Origin: Escallonia rubra
Taxonomy: Eukaryota > Streptophyta > Magnoliopsida > Escalloniales > Escalloniaceae
NCBI GenBank assembly: GCA_033065855.1
Contig: JAVXUO010002167.1
Location: forward strand, 124,001-188,000
Direction: 5' to 3'
Length of the DNA stretch: 64,000 nucleotides
Within the stretch, counting starts at the first letter, position 1; each line of letters opens with the position of its first letter. Both the position numbers and the translations under genes were made by a program. The notes beneath the pieces were generated by a model that had not been told where the DNA came from, did not search any database, and saw nothing but the letters and a program-made list of their open reading frames with translations. This document shows, piece after piece, positions 34,501 through 45,520 of the stretch.

Positions 34501-36696
34501 GTTGACCAGTAATTTTTCCGTCTCTGTCTGTATCTACTTCAACAAATACTTTGCTGTACTTCTGAAAATCGGACTGAGTCATTCTTGGCCATGGTGGCTG
34601 GGATGGGCCAGCAGGATTTCCAGCTCCACCAGGGAATGCAGAGGAACTTTGCACTGGAACTTGATGATTTTGTTTTGCTGTTGACTGAACTGGCTGATGC
34701 TGCCTGCCTGTAGGTTGCATTGCATTATGCAAAGATTCGAATGGGCTAGGCTTATCCGAATGTTGGGGCCCTGCAGAGGCAGAAACAGTGGCTGAAGAAA
34801 CAGGTAAGGCACCGGCAGCAGACAAGGGCGCCAGGGAATTTTGCTGGGCTTGAGACGGGGTTGCAGAAAATACATCTCCAAAGATTTGGTCTGACACAAA
34901 CCCATTTCCTGGCAATGCTTTAGGATCTTTCGGTCCCACCTGGTGGGCTGGCACAGTTGGATCATTTGGTTTGGGTGCAGCAGGTTGTGTCAACGCAGTG
35001 GTTGCCTGTGGTCTAGGTTGTGACAAGGGCATCAATCTAGATGCTGCCAGCCCAAATCCATCCTGAGGTGCAGAAGGACTAACTCCTCTTGCAGGAAGCT
35101 GAGAAGTTACTCCCAATGAGAGGCCACCTGGCCTTCCACCAAGCGGATCAGTGGCGATGCTTGAACTCGGGGGACGAGAAGCAGGCATTCCCTGACTTGC
35201 AAATGCAGTGCTAGGAGCTGGGGGCCGAGGCGGCCTCATGAACTGATTTTGCTGGGATGGAAAACTCTGTGGCCCTCTCATACCAGTACTCTGAGAAGCT
35301 GTTGGAGCAGCACTGCTCAACTGTGGGGTGGGGGCCCCTGACCTTATGTATGCTTGAGGAGTCGGTGTGGCTGCAATATTTATCTGGGGAGCAGGGATTT
35401 TAGCAGAAGCAGGCCCGTACAATGCCGCCTTCACAATATCTGGTGTCAAATCTCGCTTACTTTGTGCCACAGTGACAAGCTTGAGAGCGTTATAAAACTC
35501 CGCTCGACCGAGGAAACCAGTTCGATTCTGATCAGCATGCGTCCATATCTGCATAAAGCCACAAAAACACCTCTCATGAGAAGGGATCTTCAATATTAGT
35601 CAACAACCAAATCATTCCAAACGTTTGGAGGACTACAGTATAAGTCAACTAGTTCCTACCTTTTTAAAGAAATATTGGGCATGTTCAACAAGTGAATGTA
35701 CAGTTCTATCATTTATATAAGAAATGAAGCCTAAAAGTAGGTATTGTAGAAAAGTAATACACAGTGTATAAACTACCCAATTCCCTAGAGTAACACATTG
35801 AGCCTGTGTAAATGAACTGCCCGTTGTACACTATTTGTCACTCCCAGCCACTAGAACAAAACCTTCAACTCTAACATACAACTAAGCCATCTCCACTACA
35901 AATTTGGCCAGCAATAACTTGTCTTCAACATCTGTACCCAAATGTTAAATAATTTTGTGATTAAACTCTAATTCATCTATCCTACGTAGAAATGTCTATA
36001 CCCGCTGGTAAGACATTGAGCTAACGAGAAAGAGTTTCCTAATTTAGTATAATCACTACTGAACTATCATTGAGCTAACGAGAAAGAGTTTCCTAACCCT
36101 AATCACGACCTATACCACAATAAACTGCTCTTACAATAAAAAGGACTTCATTTTCCCAACCATTTTGTTTTTTTTGGGCTGGTAACCCCTTATTGTACTT
36201 CAATAAACTGTACTCCCTCCTTTCTGGTCGATTTACCCGCTTGAATATATGCAAAATCCTGGGATAGACTTTGCTACGTTTACGCAGTAAGTTGAACTCA
36301 AACAGCAATCGTAGTTTAACTGAGTGTCATTTGCCAAGTCAAGCTAGGATAAAAACAAACAAGTCAATGTTTTACATTCACTAAATCTATTCTAGGAATT
36401 CGAAAAAGACCGCATAACCATGTAACCGCAATATTGCCGGTACGAATAATCGCAAGTACTGACAGCTAAATGCAACTCACATAAAAATGCTCGTGTATGC
36501 ATCTTTTACGATAATGCGCACAAAGATAAGCTACGATAAGCTAATTGCGCGAGCGAAGCACCTGAGCGAGGACTTGCTGAGGCAAATTGGAGCCCTTGAA
36601 GAAACCGACGGCCTCGGCGCCGCTGATCCGGCCGTCCTGATCCAAATCGGCCCGTCGAAAGTACGCTTCGAATTGATCCATGCCCTGCCCCGCCAT
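25528..36696 (-). CDS. AtEH/Pan1 homolog: EH-domain, Pan1-like endocytic protein (AtEH1/AtEH2 type), 13 exons
   Basis: Exons on the minus strand: 36696-36562, 35548-34462, 32916-32698, 32600-32374, 30738-30664, 29604-29533, 29450-29352, 29211-29143, 29068-28954, 28501-28433, 28139-27824, 27654-27531 and 26244-25528; about 1107 residues. Two EF-hand-containing EH domains lie at about 6-95 (DQFEAYFRRADLDQDGRISG, NRTGFLGRAEFYNAL) and about 367-450 (FVEVDTDRDGKITG, VWDLSDQDNDSMLSLREF). Between them is a long Pro/Gln/Ser-rich stretch. A coiled coil follows (exons 4-9: VEELEKEITESREKIDFYRS and on), then an acidic DWDEDWDKFED motif and a C-terminal tail with repeated SPFAFxDSVPSTP and LARFDSFRST units. 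In Arabidopsis, EH1/Pan1 and EH2/Pan1 belong to the TPLATE complex of clathrin-mediated endocytosis and also act in autophagy at ER-plasma membrane contacts. All junctions keep frame; only the exon 11 donor is unclear. Confidence 0.92.
26430..26452. repeat. (GA)n microsatellite in EH intron
   Basis: An uninterrupted GA run of about 22 bp within the last intron of the EH gene. Confidence 0.9.
26700..26790 (+). mobile_element. TRIM-related fragment in the last EH intron
   Basis: The sequence AAGGCAAGCCCAGGTATATC-ACA-CGTCAAGAGGATGGTTGAGG and following GGTGAGC closely resembles the internal region of the complete TRIM at about 43587-43656 (AAGGCAAGTCCGGGTATATC and so on). No LTR is visible next to it, so it is probably an old partial copy. 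Confidence 0.5.
28280..28445 (-). repeat. 82-bp tandem duplication including an EH splice donor
   Basis: The phrase ACCTTCATCTTC, which is the complement of the exon 10 donor (GATGAAG|GT), occurs at 28431-28442 and again at 28349-28360. The DNA between and beyond (TTCTAGATGTTTCTAACCTAGAA) is repeated with the same 82-83 bp period. The real donor continues GTATTTTT and the copy GTAGATC. Confidence 0.8.
31288..31433. repeat. Tandem duplication in EH intron 4
   Basis: Two units of about 73 bp (CATAAGGTGTCACTAAGCAG, GATCCTACCACCCTAGAG, AATTAATTGGCAATAACTC) lie head to tail. No coding content. Confidence 0.85.
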
Positions 36697-37654
36697 TTCC
36701 GGATTATCTATGTAATCAACTCACCGGAGCGGCGAAGGGTTACTCGAACCGATCTCCAAGATCGAGGGGGAGCGAAACGAACGGCATGTATATAGCCAAC
36801 AGGATCTACGCACAACTGAGAAGATCCACCAGAGGGGAAAGGGTAGGTCGGGATGGGGGGGGGGATGCGGAGATTGTTAGAAAAGAACACACACACAGTG
36901 GCTCCTCGGCCGTGTAAATTTGACTCCAACCTTTTCGTTCTGTGTGTTTGGATCGCTGGAAGTGATTGATGACAGCAATTTTACGTCTTTTTAATCTTCA
37001 AGACAGAAAGTGTAGATTTACCAGCGACTTTTTTGAGCTTTTAATTTAATTTAATTAACCACCCTGGATAAATCATGGACTAAGGTAATTTGCCAGTGCA
37101 ATTTTAAGATCTGTCGCTAAAGATGCAATTTAGTGACAATTATTCAACCTTTTAGAGACCAATAAAAAAAAGTTGAGCATCTTACAAAAGGTGGACTAGG
37201 TGGAATGTATACTATTATTATTATTGATCTAATTAAGAGGACCAATCTTTTATAGAAAGAAGATATAGTTAAAAAATATTTGTATTATTGCAATGAGAAT
37301 TGATATGCAAATTTGAATCAACTCACTCCATCGTATCTCACCTGAGTAATATCAAGAATAGATCGGCTTAGTTTAGTTTTAGAGTAAGATAATTATTTTC
37401 TTTTGCAATTTAGCAAAAAATTAAATGGATGTTTTATTTATACCTTTGATATATTTTAGAATCTTTAGTTTGTGTGAATATCACTATGTTGTGCTGTAAA
37501 ATGATTCATTTATCTCTCTGAAAAAACTCCTTCTCTACGCCTAAAAGAAAAAGGAGACCAAGGACCGAACCCAACCTAGAAGGGGGAAGGGGATTCGTGT
37601 CTTCGTGTTAGAACTTTGGTATTTATTCCAGTTTTTTATAAGTAAACTTTGTCG
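36697..37654. other. Promoter/leader of the EH gene and intergenic DNA
   Basis: The leader of the minus-strand EH gene begins at 36697. It includes a G-run (36855-36864) and an ACACACACA tract. Beyond about 37000 the DNA is AT-rich with no recognised feature. Confidence 0.4.
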
Positions 37655-37680
37655 TCCGCCACATAATGCAGTGAACGGTA

Positions 37681-37741
<61 letters not shown>
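37655..37741. repeat. MULE palindrome remnant plus (TA)n(TG)n microsatellite
   Basis: A degenerate copy of the MULE palindrome (GTCCGCCAC-n-GCAGTGAAC) at about 37653-37678 directly abuts (TA)n at 37681-37702 and (TG)n at 37703-37738. The gypsy integrase frame stops exactly at this tract. It looks like the scar of a MULE-related insertion at a TA site. Confidence 0.6.
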
Positions 37742-37743
<2 letters not shown>

Positions 37744-39950
37744 ACTTAGACAACCTCTCCGTGGTGTAGTTGGGACAAACAGGAACAAAATGTGTGCATT
37801 TAGTCAAACGATTCACAATAACCCAAGTCGAATCATACTTACCTGAAGTCCTCGATAAGCCAACTATAAAGTCCATGGTCACATGCTCCTTATGGAACCT
37901 CTATGACTATAGCTTGCCCGCAGGTCACTGATGTTCGGCCTTAACCCACTGACAAGGCATACACCTCGATACAAAGCCCACAATCTCCCTCTTCATACCA
38001 TTCCTCCAGAAATTCTCATGAAGATCTATGTTCATCTTAGTATTACCAAGATGTACTGCAAAACCCAAATTAATTCACATTTTTCACAATACTAACCAAG
38101 TCTGGATCACTCATCTGAGAAGACTTTATTCTCGCAATAATGGAAGGCTCAACCTACAAATATGTCAACTGACCACCTGAACCACCAATATGGATCTCTA
38201 ACTCCAAATCTGTAAGTTTGCTAACAACTAGGGTCGGCAAGTACTCAAAGCTACTAAATTACTCATATTTTTTCCACTTAATGCAACAGCCACCACATGT
38301 TAAGTTTAACACAGCTACGGCCAGCTCCAAGTCACGAGTGGGGTAGATCATTTCGGAATTCTTCAATTGGCGTGAAGCATATGGAATAACATTTACATGT
38401 TGCATAACAAAACAACCTAACCCTTTCAAATAGGCATTGTTGAGATAACAAAACCACCTGAACCAGAATGTAGTTTGAGAATCGGTGCTGAAACCAACCA
38501 ATTCTTCAACTCCTGAAAAATATTCTCACAGGCCTCTGACCAAATAAACTTAACTCCCTGCTGAGTCAACTGAATCAAAAGGCTAGCAATGCTTAAGAAT
38601 CCCTCAACAAAATATCAATAATACCCGCAAATCCCAAAAAACTACGAACCTCCATAACAGAAGTCGAATTATTCCAATTCACCACAAACTTTACTTTCAA
38701 TAGATCTACAGAAGTTCAATCATTTGTCACTACTTGACCCAAACAAGATGCTTGATGTAGCCAAAATTCACACCTCTTGATTTTTGCATAAAACTTTTGA
38801 TTTCTTAATATCTGTAAAACTTATCTCACTTGTTGCTCATGTTCTTCCCTGATCCTTGAATAGATAAGAATGTCATTAACAACAAAAAAATCACGAACTA
38901 ATTGAGGAATCTTTTGAACACCCTATTCATTAAAACCATAAAGGCGGCTGGAGCATTATTTAAACCAAATGGAATAACTTGGAACTCATAATGCATGTAC
39001 CTCCCTAAAAGCAGTTTTAGGGATATCCTCCTTCTTGATCTTCAATGGTTGAAACCAGATATGTGATCAATCTTTGAAAAGAATAAGGCTCTCTACAACT
39101 GAGCAAATAAGTCATTATCATTGGTAAGGGATATTTATTCCTCACATAGTCAATACACAATCTCATAGACCCATCATTTTTTGTAATAAGTGACACGTGT
39201 GCACCCTACTGTGAAACACTTGCACGAGTAAAACCAATATCCAACAAATCCTGAAGCTGAACCTTAAGCTCTTTTAGCTATGATGGAGCCATACAATATG
39301 ATAAAGAAGAGCCCTGCAAACAAACACATATCATAAACATGAGCTAAAAACCCCGTGCAAACCTTCCAAAGAAACCTTCTAGCTGTCGGCGCTGAAATTA
39401 TGTGAGGCAGTGCAATAGGTCTTTCTTATTGTTATTCAAACTCAGGTAGTCTCGGAATGCAAAATACTACTTGCTTTAAGTAGCAATTAAATTTAGCATA
39501 ATAGGCAGCCATCCAATCTATGTCCAAAATCACATCAAAAAGCATGCATGTCTAAATGTTTAAGGTTTGCAAGTAGATCCCTATCACCAACTTGTACATT
39601 ACAAGATCTATAAATTGAGGAGGCATAAAAAGAAGCTCCGACTGGAGTGCTAATAGATATACCATTATTTAGAGACTATAACTCACTACCAAGCTGATGA
39701 GCAAAAGATGTAGAGATATATGAACACGTGGAACCAGGGTCAATCTAAATAGGCTGTAGATATCTTATGTAAAATGTATCCATCATTACGCCGTTAGGTG
39801 CAATGGCATCCTTTTATGTCAAGGCATAAGCTCGAGCGCAGGTAGTTGCTGCCTGATTAGTTTCTGACAATTGGTCCCGCTTTTCCCTGCCCTGAGTAAA
39901 TTGAGGCTTAAACGGTTCACGGCGAGAAATATTTCTGCTTACGAGAAATA
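37742..39950 (-). pseudogene. Decayed Ty3/gypsy retrotransposon pol region
   Basis: In several broken frames the minus strand shows the usual gypsy order. Near 39700-39800 is a protease-like part (DPGSTCSYIS). At about 38890-39020 is a reverse transcriptase piece ([13 protein letters not shown]). At 38259-38501 is the RNase H piece (LKGLGCFVMQHVNVIPYASR, YPTRDLELA). At about 37900-38060 is the integrase zinc region (CMPCQWVKAEHQ), and at 37742-37882 the start of the integrase core (MDFIVGLSRTSGKYDSTWVI, RLTKCTHFVPV). Frequent stops and frame changes show it is dead. The integrase is cut at the microsatellite and no LTR is recognised on either side. Confidence 0.8.
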
Positions 39951-42003
39951 TAATGCCAAAAGCATTTTAGGAACTATAATCTCAAAAGAGGTAATCATAG
40001 ATCTAAAACATATCCCATATCAAAGCATTTAGATTAACCATCAATGTCCAGCACCTGCGCTAAAATTTGATAACAAATAATCACTTTTCAACCATTGGGG
40101 TTCTCAAAAGCTACTTAATAAAAAACTATTACATATTTTTATTCTCGAGTCACTAAGAAGAATTTTAAATTAAAGTAAAACTCCAAGCTGCATAGTGTTA
40201 CTAACTCTTCTATGTCGAGTCGTCTCAACTCAATTACCTGAAATGGGAGGAGAAGGAGATTTGAGCACAAAGCTCAGCAAACATAACATACACACGCACC
40301 TCCACGGAGTACAACGTTGGTGTTCAATAACATGTAGCTAAGCAAAAAAAACAAAAACAAAAACAATATATAAAAATAAAGGTACAAAGATCATATCTAA
40401 TCTTATCACGACAATATACTTATTTGGGGATACTGGCCCACCAAAAATCAAATGCAATTAAAAATATATTCAGATAATTGATTGATAATCAAGTACGATA
40501 CAACTACGTAATACATGATTGTAAAACACGTTAACCTAAGCACGCCAAAGTTTTAGGTTCAGAGCTTGCATACATGTAGCAATTGACATATCATGTTATT
40601 GCATCATATTAATCTAAGTATGTGAAAGTTCTAAATATTAGTTCAAATTAAACGGATCTAATAGACATCAAAGAATCTTAAAGGCAGATTAACTGTATGC
40701 AATGAAGTAACAAAATTATACATTTCAAGTGAGGTATTTTAACTATTTTTTAATATACCCAATATTTGGACTATGATATGAAAGCACAAAAAAAGGAGTT
40801 CAACAAAGGTTAAATCATCTAAATTGGAGTTCATATGACCTCGAGGTAATCAAATGAAGTTTTAGCAAGAATGGATAAGGACGAGAATCTGACATGTGAC
40901 AAGTGACTCACTTGACTTCTGAACACTAAACCAAGAAACATCTTGTTCTTTATATTTTTAACTTCTACCAAAAAATAAATAAATCTTGTTCTTTATATTG
41001 ATATTAAAAAAAATACTACCATAACTTGACATGGGCCAAAATCACAAATGAGTTGGCTCGATTAGAAGTTGAGTACAATTATAATTGCAATGAAGAAACA
41101 AGCAACAAAGGAATCTTCGCGACAAATATCGCCAATTAGAGAAAACAAAAGACTGTTTATAGCCAACAATGAAAGTGTGATTGTGAAGAAAATAACTAAG
41201 CCTTAAGATATTCAAGAAAGAATACACGTAGTAATAACATATTGCATAAACAGGGAACATAACTAATCTTTGAATTACAATATTTCAAAGATCACTCCTG
41301 AAAGAGTAGTCAAATGATATCAAAATGAGGTAGATGCAATAGTGAAACCCTTAGTTCAATTTACGCAATAATCTTCACAAAAATTTGTAAGCCTTCAAAA
41401 ATTTCAATACCCAAATAATTAAGTCAACCCACTTATATTAAAATTTTCAAAAATAATTCTAATTTGATTCACATTCTCCTTACAACCAAAGTGAGTTTAA
41501 GATTACATAGCACTTATGGGTAAAAAATAGCAATCCTCATTACCCTAGGTTTTTCCTTCTTCTATTTCTCTGTAAGGCAAAACTGAAAGTATTAACATAA
41601 ATTGACTACCCTTTATCTCTCTAAGTTTGGTAAATGACCAAAAGACCTCCAAATATATAACACTTATTGAAAAGTACTCAAATAATAACGAAAACTACGA
41701 TCTTGGCCAAATACATAAACTCAGTTAATACAGAGTAATATATTATTTTGGGTCTTAAAGCTCCACCCTAATCTTTAGGAACTCAACCCAAAATTGGCCA
41801 ACCTTTTAAATTTTATGGACGGTTGTTTGTTTGTACCCACGTGACTTTGTTGGATGGGTATTTAAGTAAAAACCAAAAAGATAAACCATAATTTTACGTG
41901 TCAAAACGTGATCGGGCCACATGTCAAGTCTTTACATGATATTATTTTCCTTTTCTTCTTGTTGTTTCTTTCCTTCTCTATCCACAAAAAAAAAAAAACC
42001 ACT
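39951..42003. other. AT-rich intergenic DNA
   Basis: Probably contains unrecognisable retroelement remains upstream of the gypsy pol fragment (gag side), but no domain or terminal repeat can be read. Confidence 0.4.
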
Positions 42004-42011
42004 GTCACCAC

Positions 42012-42658
42012 TAGGGGTGAGCATCAAACCGTTCAAACCGATCCGAACCGCTCAAACCGACCAAATCGAACCAATCCAATCCAAACCGTCCAAAGATTTT
42101 AATGGTTTGGTTTCACATTTCTCAAACCGACCTTAGTTCGGTTTGGTTCACGGTTCATATTTTCTAAACCGATTCCAAACCGAACCGAACCGAACCGACC
42201 TAAGATATGTTATTCTACTTTTAGTAACATTCATTGGCAATTTCACACATACGGTAGTAAGCAAATCCATATATACAAATCTTGAAAGTTATAAGGAAAA
42301 AAAATTATGAGAACATTAATGACACAAAATTTTTGTGACTAATAAATGTTCTATATTTTCTCATTCTTTCTCATACATCAAGGAACACTTATATATCGAA
42401 TCTAACAAGATGATATGCAATTTAGAAAACATGTAACTTCAAATTTTAATAACTGTTAGATCCGATAGTAGTTTGCAAATGAACGTCTTTAAGTGGACGC
42501 AAACAGATCCAAACCGACTAAACCGAACCGTTTAAACCGACCAAACCGAACCGTCCAAACCGATGATGTTTGGTTTGGTTCGGTTCACAATTTTCCAAAC
42601 CGAGGGGTAACTGTTTGGTTTGCGGTTTGACCCCGAAACCGAACCGTGCTCACCCCTA
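42012..42658. mobile_element. hAT-type MITE with 8-bp TSD
   Basis: Ends are TAGGGGTGAGCA and TGCTCACCCCTA. The 8-bp target duplication GTCACCAC is perfect (42004-42011 and 42659-42666). The subterminal regions on both sides are full of AAACCGAACCG-type repeats in inverted orientation, a pattern common in plant hAT-derived elements. No transposase is present. Confidence 0.9.
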
Positions 42659-42666
42659 GTCACCAC

Positions 42667-43365
42667 CACCATTGAACTAAAACCACCAATTTTCTCTCTC
42701 ATTCGCTGTTTCATCTCCTCCCCCTCTCTTTCCCTCTTTCATCTCTTCCCCCTCTCTTTCCCTCCTAGTTTTGAAAAATACACTCACTATCACCACATTC
42801 CTCATTATCCACCTCCTAGTCCTTCTCACCACTTATCATCTCCTCACCCAATCCCAACTCCTTTGTCGCCAAACTCCTCTCCAAATACTAACCCAAATTT
42901 GGCATCATTTACCTCAACAACCACGTCCTATGTCACCAACTACAAAACCATCCACCATTCACCCTCATAAAAGCCACCACCACTCATATCAGCGCCACGA
43001 CAACTCCACTTATAATCTTGCCATCGGCATCAACCAACACTCGTATCTCATCACAACCAAGTCCACTATGGTCTCTAGCATTATACATAAGCCTCTCTCA
43101 TTTACCAAAAATATATAGCCATCATCACCGAATATAAACTAATTAAAGATTCTTGTTTTGATGATAACGAAATAATTTATATCTTATTAAAGAATGACAT
43201 CTTGATACCAACATAAGTGATGGTCGTAGAGTTGGTTCGGATCTCCATAGGTTTTCCCTTGAGAATCATGATGATTCGAATTAGGGGAAGAATGTGTTGT
43301 TGGTGTAATACATTGGCAATGTCGGTGGGTTGCTGATTTTGGATCTCCATGGTAATACCAGTGAG
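42667..43365. other. Intergenic DNA with CT/CA-rich stretch
   Basis: Pyrimidine-rich at 42700-43050, giving Ser/Pro/His-rich open frames without family similarity. No gene is called. Confidence 0.5.
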
Positions 43366-43873
43366 TGTAATATCCCACATCAGTTGCGGGAGAGTTTGCG
43401 ATTGGCCTTATAAGACCCTGCCTATGAACTCATAAGTACCTACTTGGCTAGCCCTTTTGAGGGAGGCGATGCCCTGTGGTGGGGCCATGGACCGGGTCAT
43501 TACAGATGGTATCAGAGCCGATTCTCGAAAGCTCGGGCTGGGTTGTCCAGTCGGTTTCCCGATGGTCCGGGGGGGGGGGGGAAACGAAGGCAAGTCCGGG
43601 TATATCCCACATCAAAATGATGGTTGGGGCAACGAAGGGTGAGCTGAGTATATCCCACATTGGCTAGAGATAAAGATTCTGGGCTATGTGTGATCGAGCC
43701 TTAGCGAGGACGCTAAGGAATAAGGTGGGGAGATTGTAATATTCCACATCGGTTGCAGGATAGTTTGCGATTGGCCTTATAAGACCATGCCTATGAACTC
43801 ACAAGTACCTACTTGGCTAGCCCTTTTGAGGGAGGCGATGCCCTGTGGTGGGGCCGTGGATCGGGTCGTTACA
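43366..43873 (+). mobile_element. Complete TRIM retrotransposon (508 bp, LTRs 139 bp)
   Basis: LTRs at 43366-43504 and 43735-43873 are each exactly 139 bp, begin TGTAATAT and end TTACA, and differ at about nine positions (about 6-7%). Two bases after the left LTR is the primer-binding site TGGTATCAGAGCCG (initiator Met-tRNA), and a purine-rich GGTGGGGAGAT precedes the right LTR. The flanking 5-mers GTGAG and ATGAG are a target duplication with one mismatch. The 230-bp interior has no coding capacity, as expected for a TRIM. Confidence 0.9.
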
Positions 43874-44191
43874 ATGAGTTTGTGAGGGCGAGTGGCGGTT
43901 GATTTGGTGGGTGATGGTGATAATGATGGTGGGTTGGGTGGTGGACTAGAGTAGGACGGTTGGTTTACTGATAGTGGTGGTCTTGGCAACATAGGTGGCA
44001 CCTTCATGGTGGTTTGATGAAAGTGGCGGTTCCGGTATAACGTGGTGACATAGTCTTAGAAGGACGGTGATGACGGCGGTGGTTATGACAAGAGTTTAGA
44101 CAACTTTGACCAATTTACGTAAAATACACGCACAGACGCCTCGAGAGATTATTTGCAGCTCACCCTAATTTGAGGTCCATAGGAGGTGGGA
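43874..44191. other. Short intergenic spacer
   Basis: GGTGGT-rich low-complexity DNA; no feature recognised. Confidence 0.5.
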
Positions 44192-44980
44192 CATGGATCA
44201 TCTGCTGTAGAAGAATCTACAGCAGAGATGCTGTAGAAGTAATCGTAGCCGTCAGATCCAACAGCATGGACAAGCCATGTCAATAGGTAAAGAAACTCTG
44301 TCGTGTCAAAAGCAATGGTCATTTGACGGCTCAAAGTTAGCGGGACTTCTCGTCAACATCCACCTCTCAAAGCTTTCATCTAAAACAAATCCTAATCCCA
44401 AGTTTCCGTCTGCAACACTTGAGGGGGCAGAAGGCACATACAGCTCTCCCCCTCAACCCCCAACTGAAATGCTTTGTCATTAAACACATATGTAATCAAT
44501 TGCCAAGATCTGACCATCAATTTGAATATAGGGAAGGGACAAGCCATAGTTCCAGATTGCTAAATAGTCCACAAATTCAACGAAGTGAGAAGAATCCACC
44601 AAATAATAAAGGTTTTAACAAAAAAACCTCAAAAATCTCTTACCAGCACAAATAATTCAAAAAGATTTAGAGGGTGAACTACCCCACAGTGAGCTGTAAT
44701 TAAATCAACCTTGTGTAGCAAGGCATTTGATCCTTGGTGACGCTTCGACTCCTTTGAGCTCAATCGTAGTTGGAGAACAGCAGAAGGGAAGAAAGAGCTT
44801 GTATGATAGGAGATGTGAGGAGAAGAGAAAGAATGAGAAACAGTGTTATGCTTTCCAGTTAGGTTGATACGGCAATATAAAGGTGACGTGGAGTTTATCT
44901 GTCCGTGGGATCTCCATCAACTGCTGCCTTCCATCTACCGCACCTCTGCTGTAGATTCCTATGCAGCAAGAGGATCTAAT
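44192..44980. mobile_element. Inverted-repeat element with CTGCTGTA terminal hairpins
   Basis: The left end (GGATCATCTGCTGTAG, AATCTACAGCAGAGATG, GTAGA) is matched in reverse complement at 44930-44980 (GATCCTCTTGCTGCAT, AATCTACAGCAGAGGTG, GTAGA). The match covers about 50 bp with some mismatches, and the left terminus is itself a palindrome. No transposase is inside. The interior contains AT-rich DNA and short frames of unknown origin. A clear target duplication is not seen, so the exact ends are approximate. Confidence 0.5.
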
Positions 44981-45520
44981 TCCTAGGAGGTGTAATTCAT
45001 TAAGGTAAGATAAGATATGTACCGGCAGTTAGCTGACTCACATCATCAGGTCAATAATCAAACTCTTCCCCATGCTTCCCCCCAGCTGATCACTCCACCC
45101 CACCTAATAATTTAAAAACCCCAAAAAAATCCATCTAAGAGCGCACGTTAGCCCCCGGGGCAAACTCGGAAAAGCCCACAAAAAATCCCCCAAAATTAAA
45201 AGCACAAATAAACTTTTGTGAAAATGGCCCTCTCATCTCCCCCCCATCTTTCTTTGCCAAGAAAAAGCAGAGCGAAAGAGCAAATAATTCTGAGAAAAAA
45301 GTGGTGGAGAGAGAGAGAGAGTCTTGTGCTGAAAGGTCACCCCGTACACACACACACACGCACCGCAAATAGTGTAATTTTTTAACAATCAAACATCATT
45401 TTCTCTCTCTAAATCTACAAGCAAAGAGAAAGCTGGATAAGGGACTCTGTTGATTAGGGGAACTCGTTTCCGATCAATCTGATTGTTGTTTTGGGGGGAG
45501 CGGGAGAGACGCGGGGGATC
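44981..45520 (+). promoter_or_regulatory. Promoter and leader of the SRPK gene
   Basis: Contains GA and CA microsatellites (about 45306-45322, 45349-45361) and a CT-rich run (TTTTCTCTCTCT at about 45399) typical of plant leaders. The start codon at 45521 follows a G-rich stretch. Confidence 0.4.

Noticed and set aside
42620..43118. Ser/Pro/His-rich frames downstream of the hAT MITE
   Set aside because: Composition is explained by CT/CA-rich low-complexity DNA; two frames overlap with equal quality and neither has a motif.
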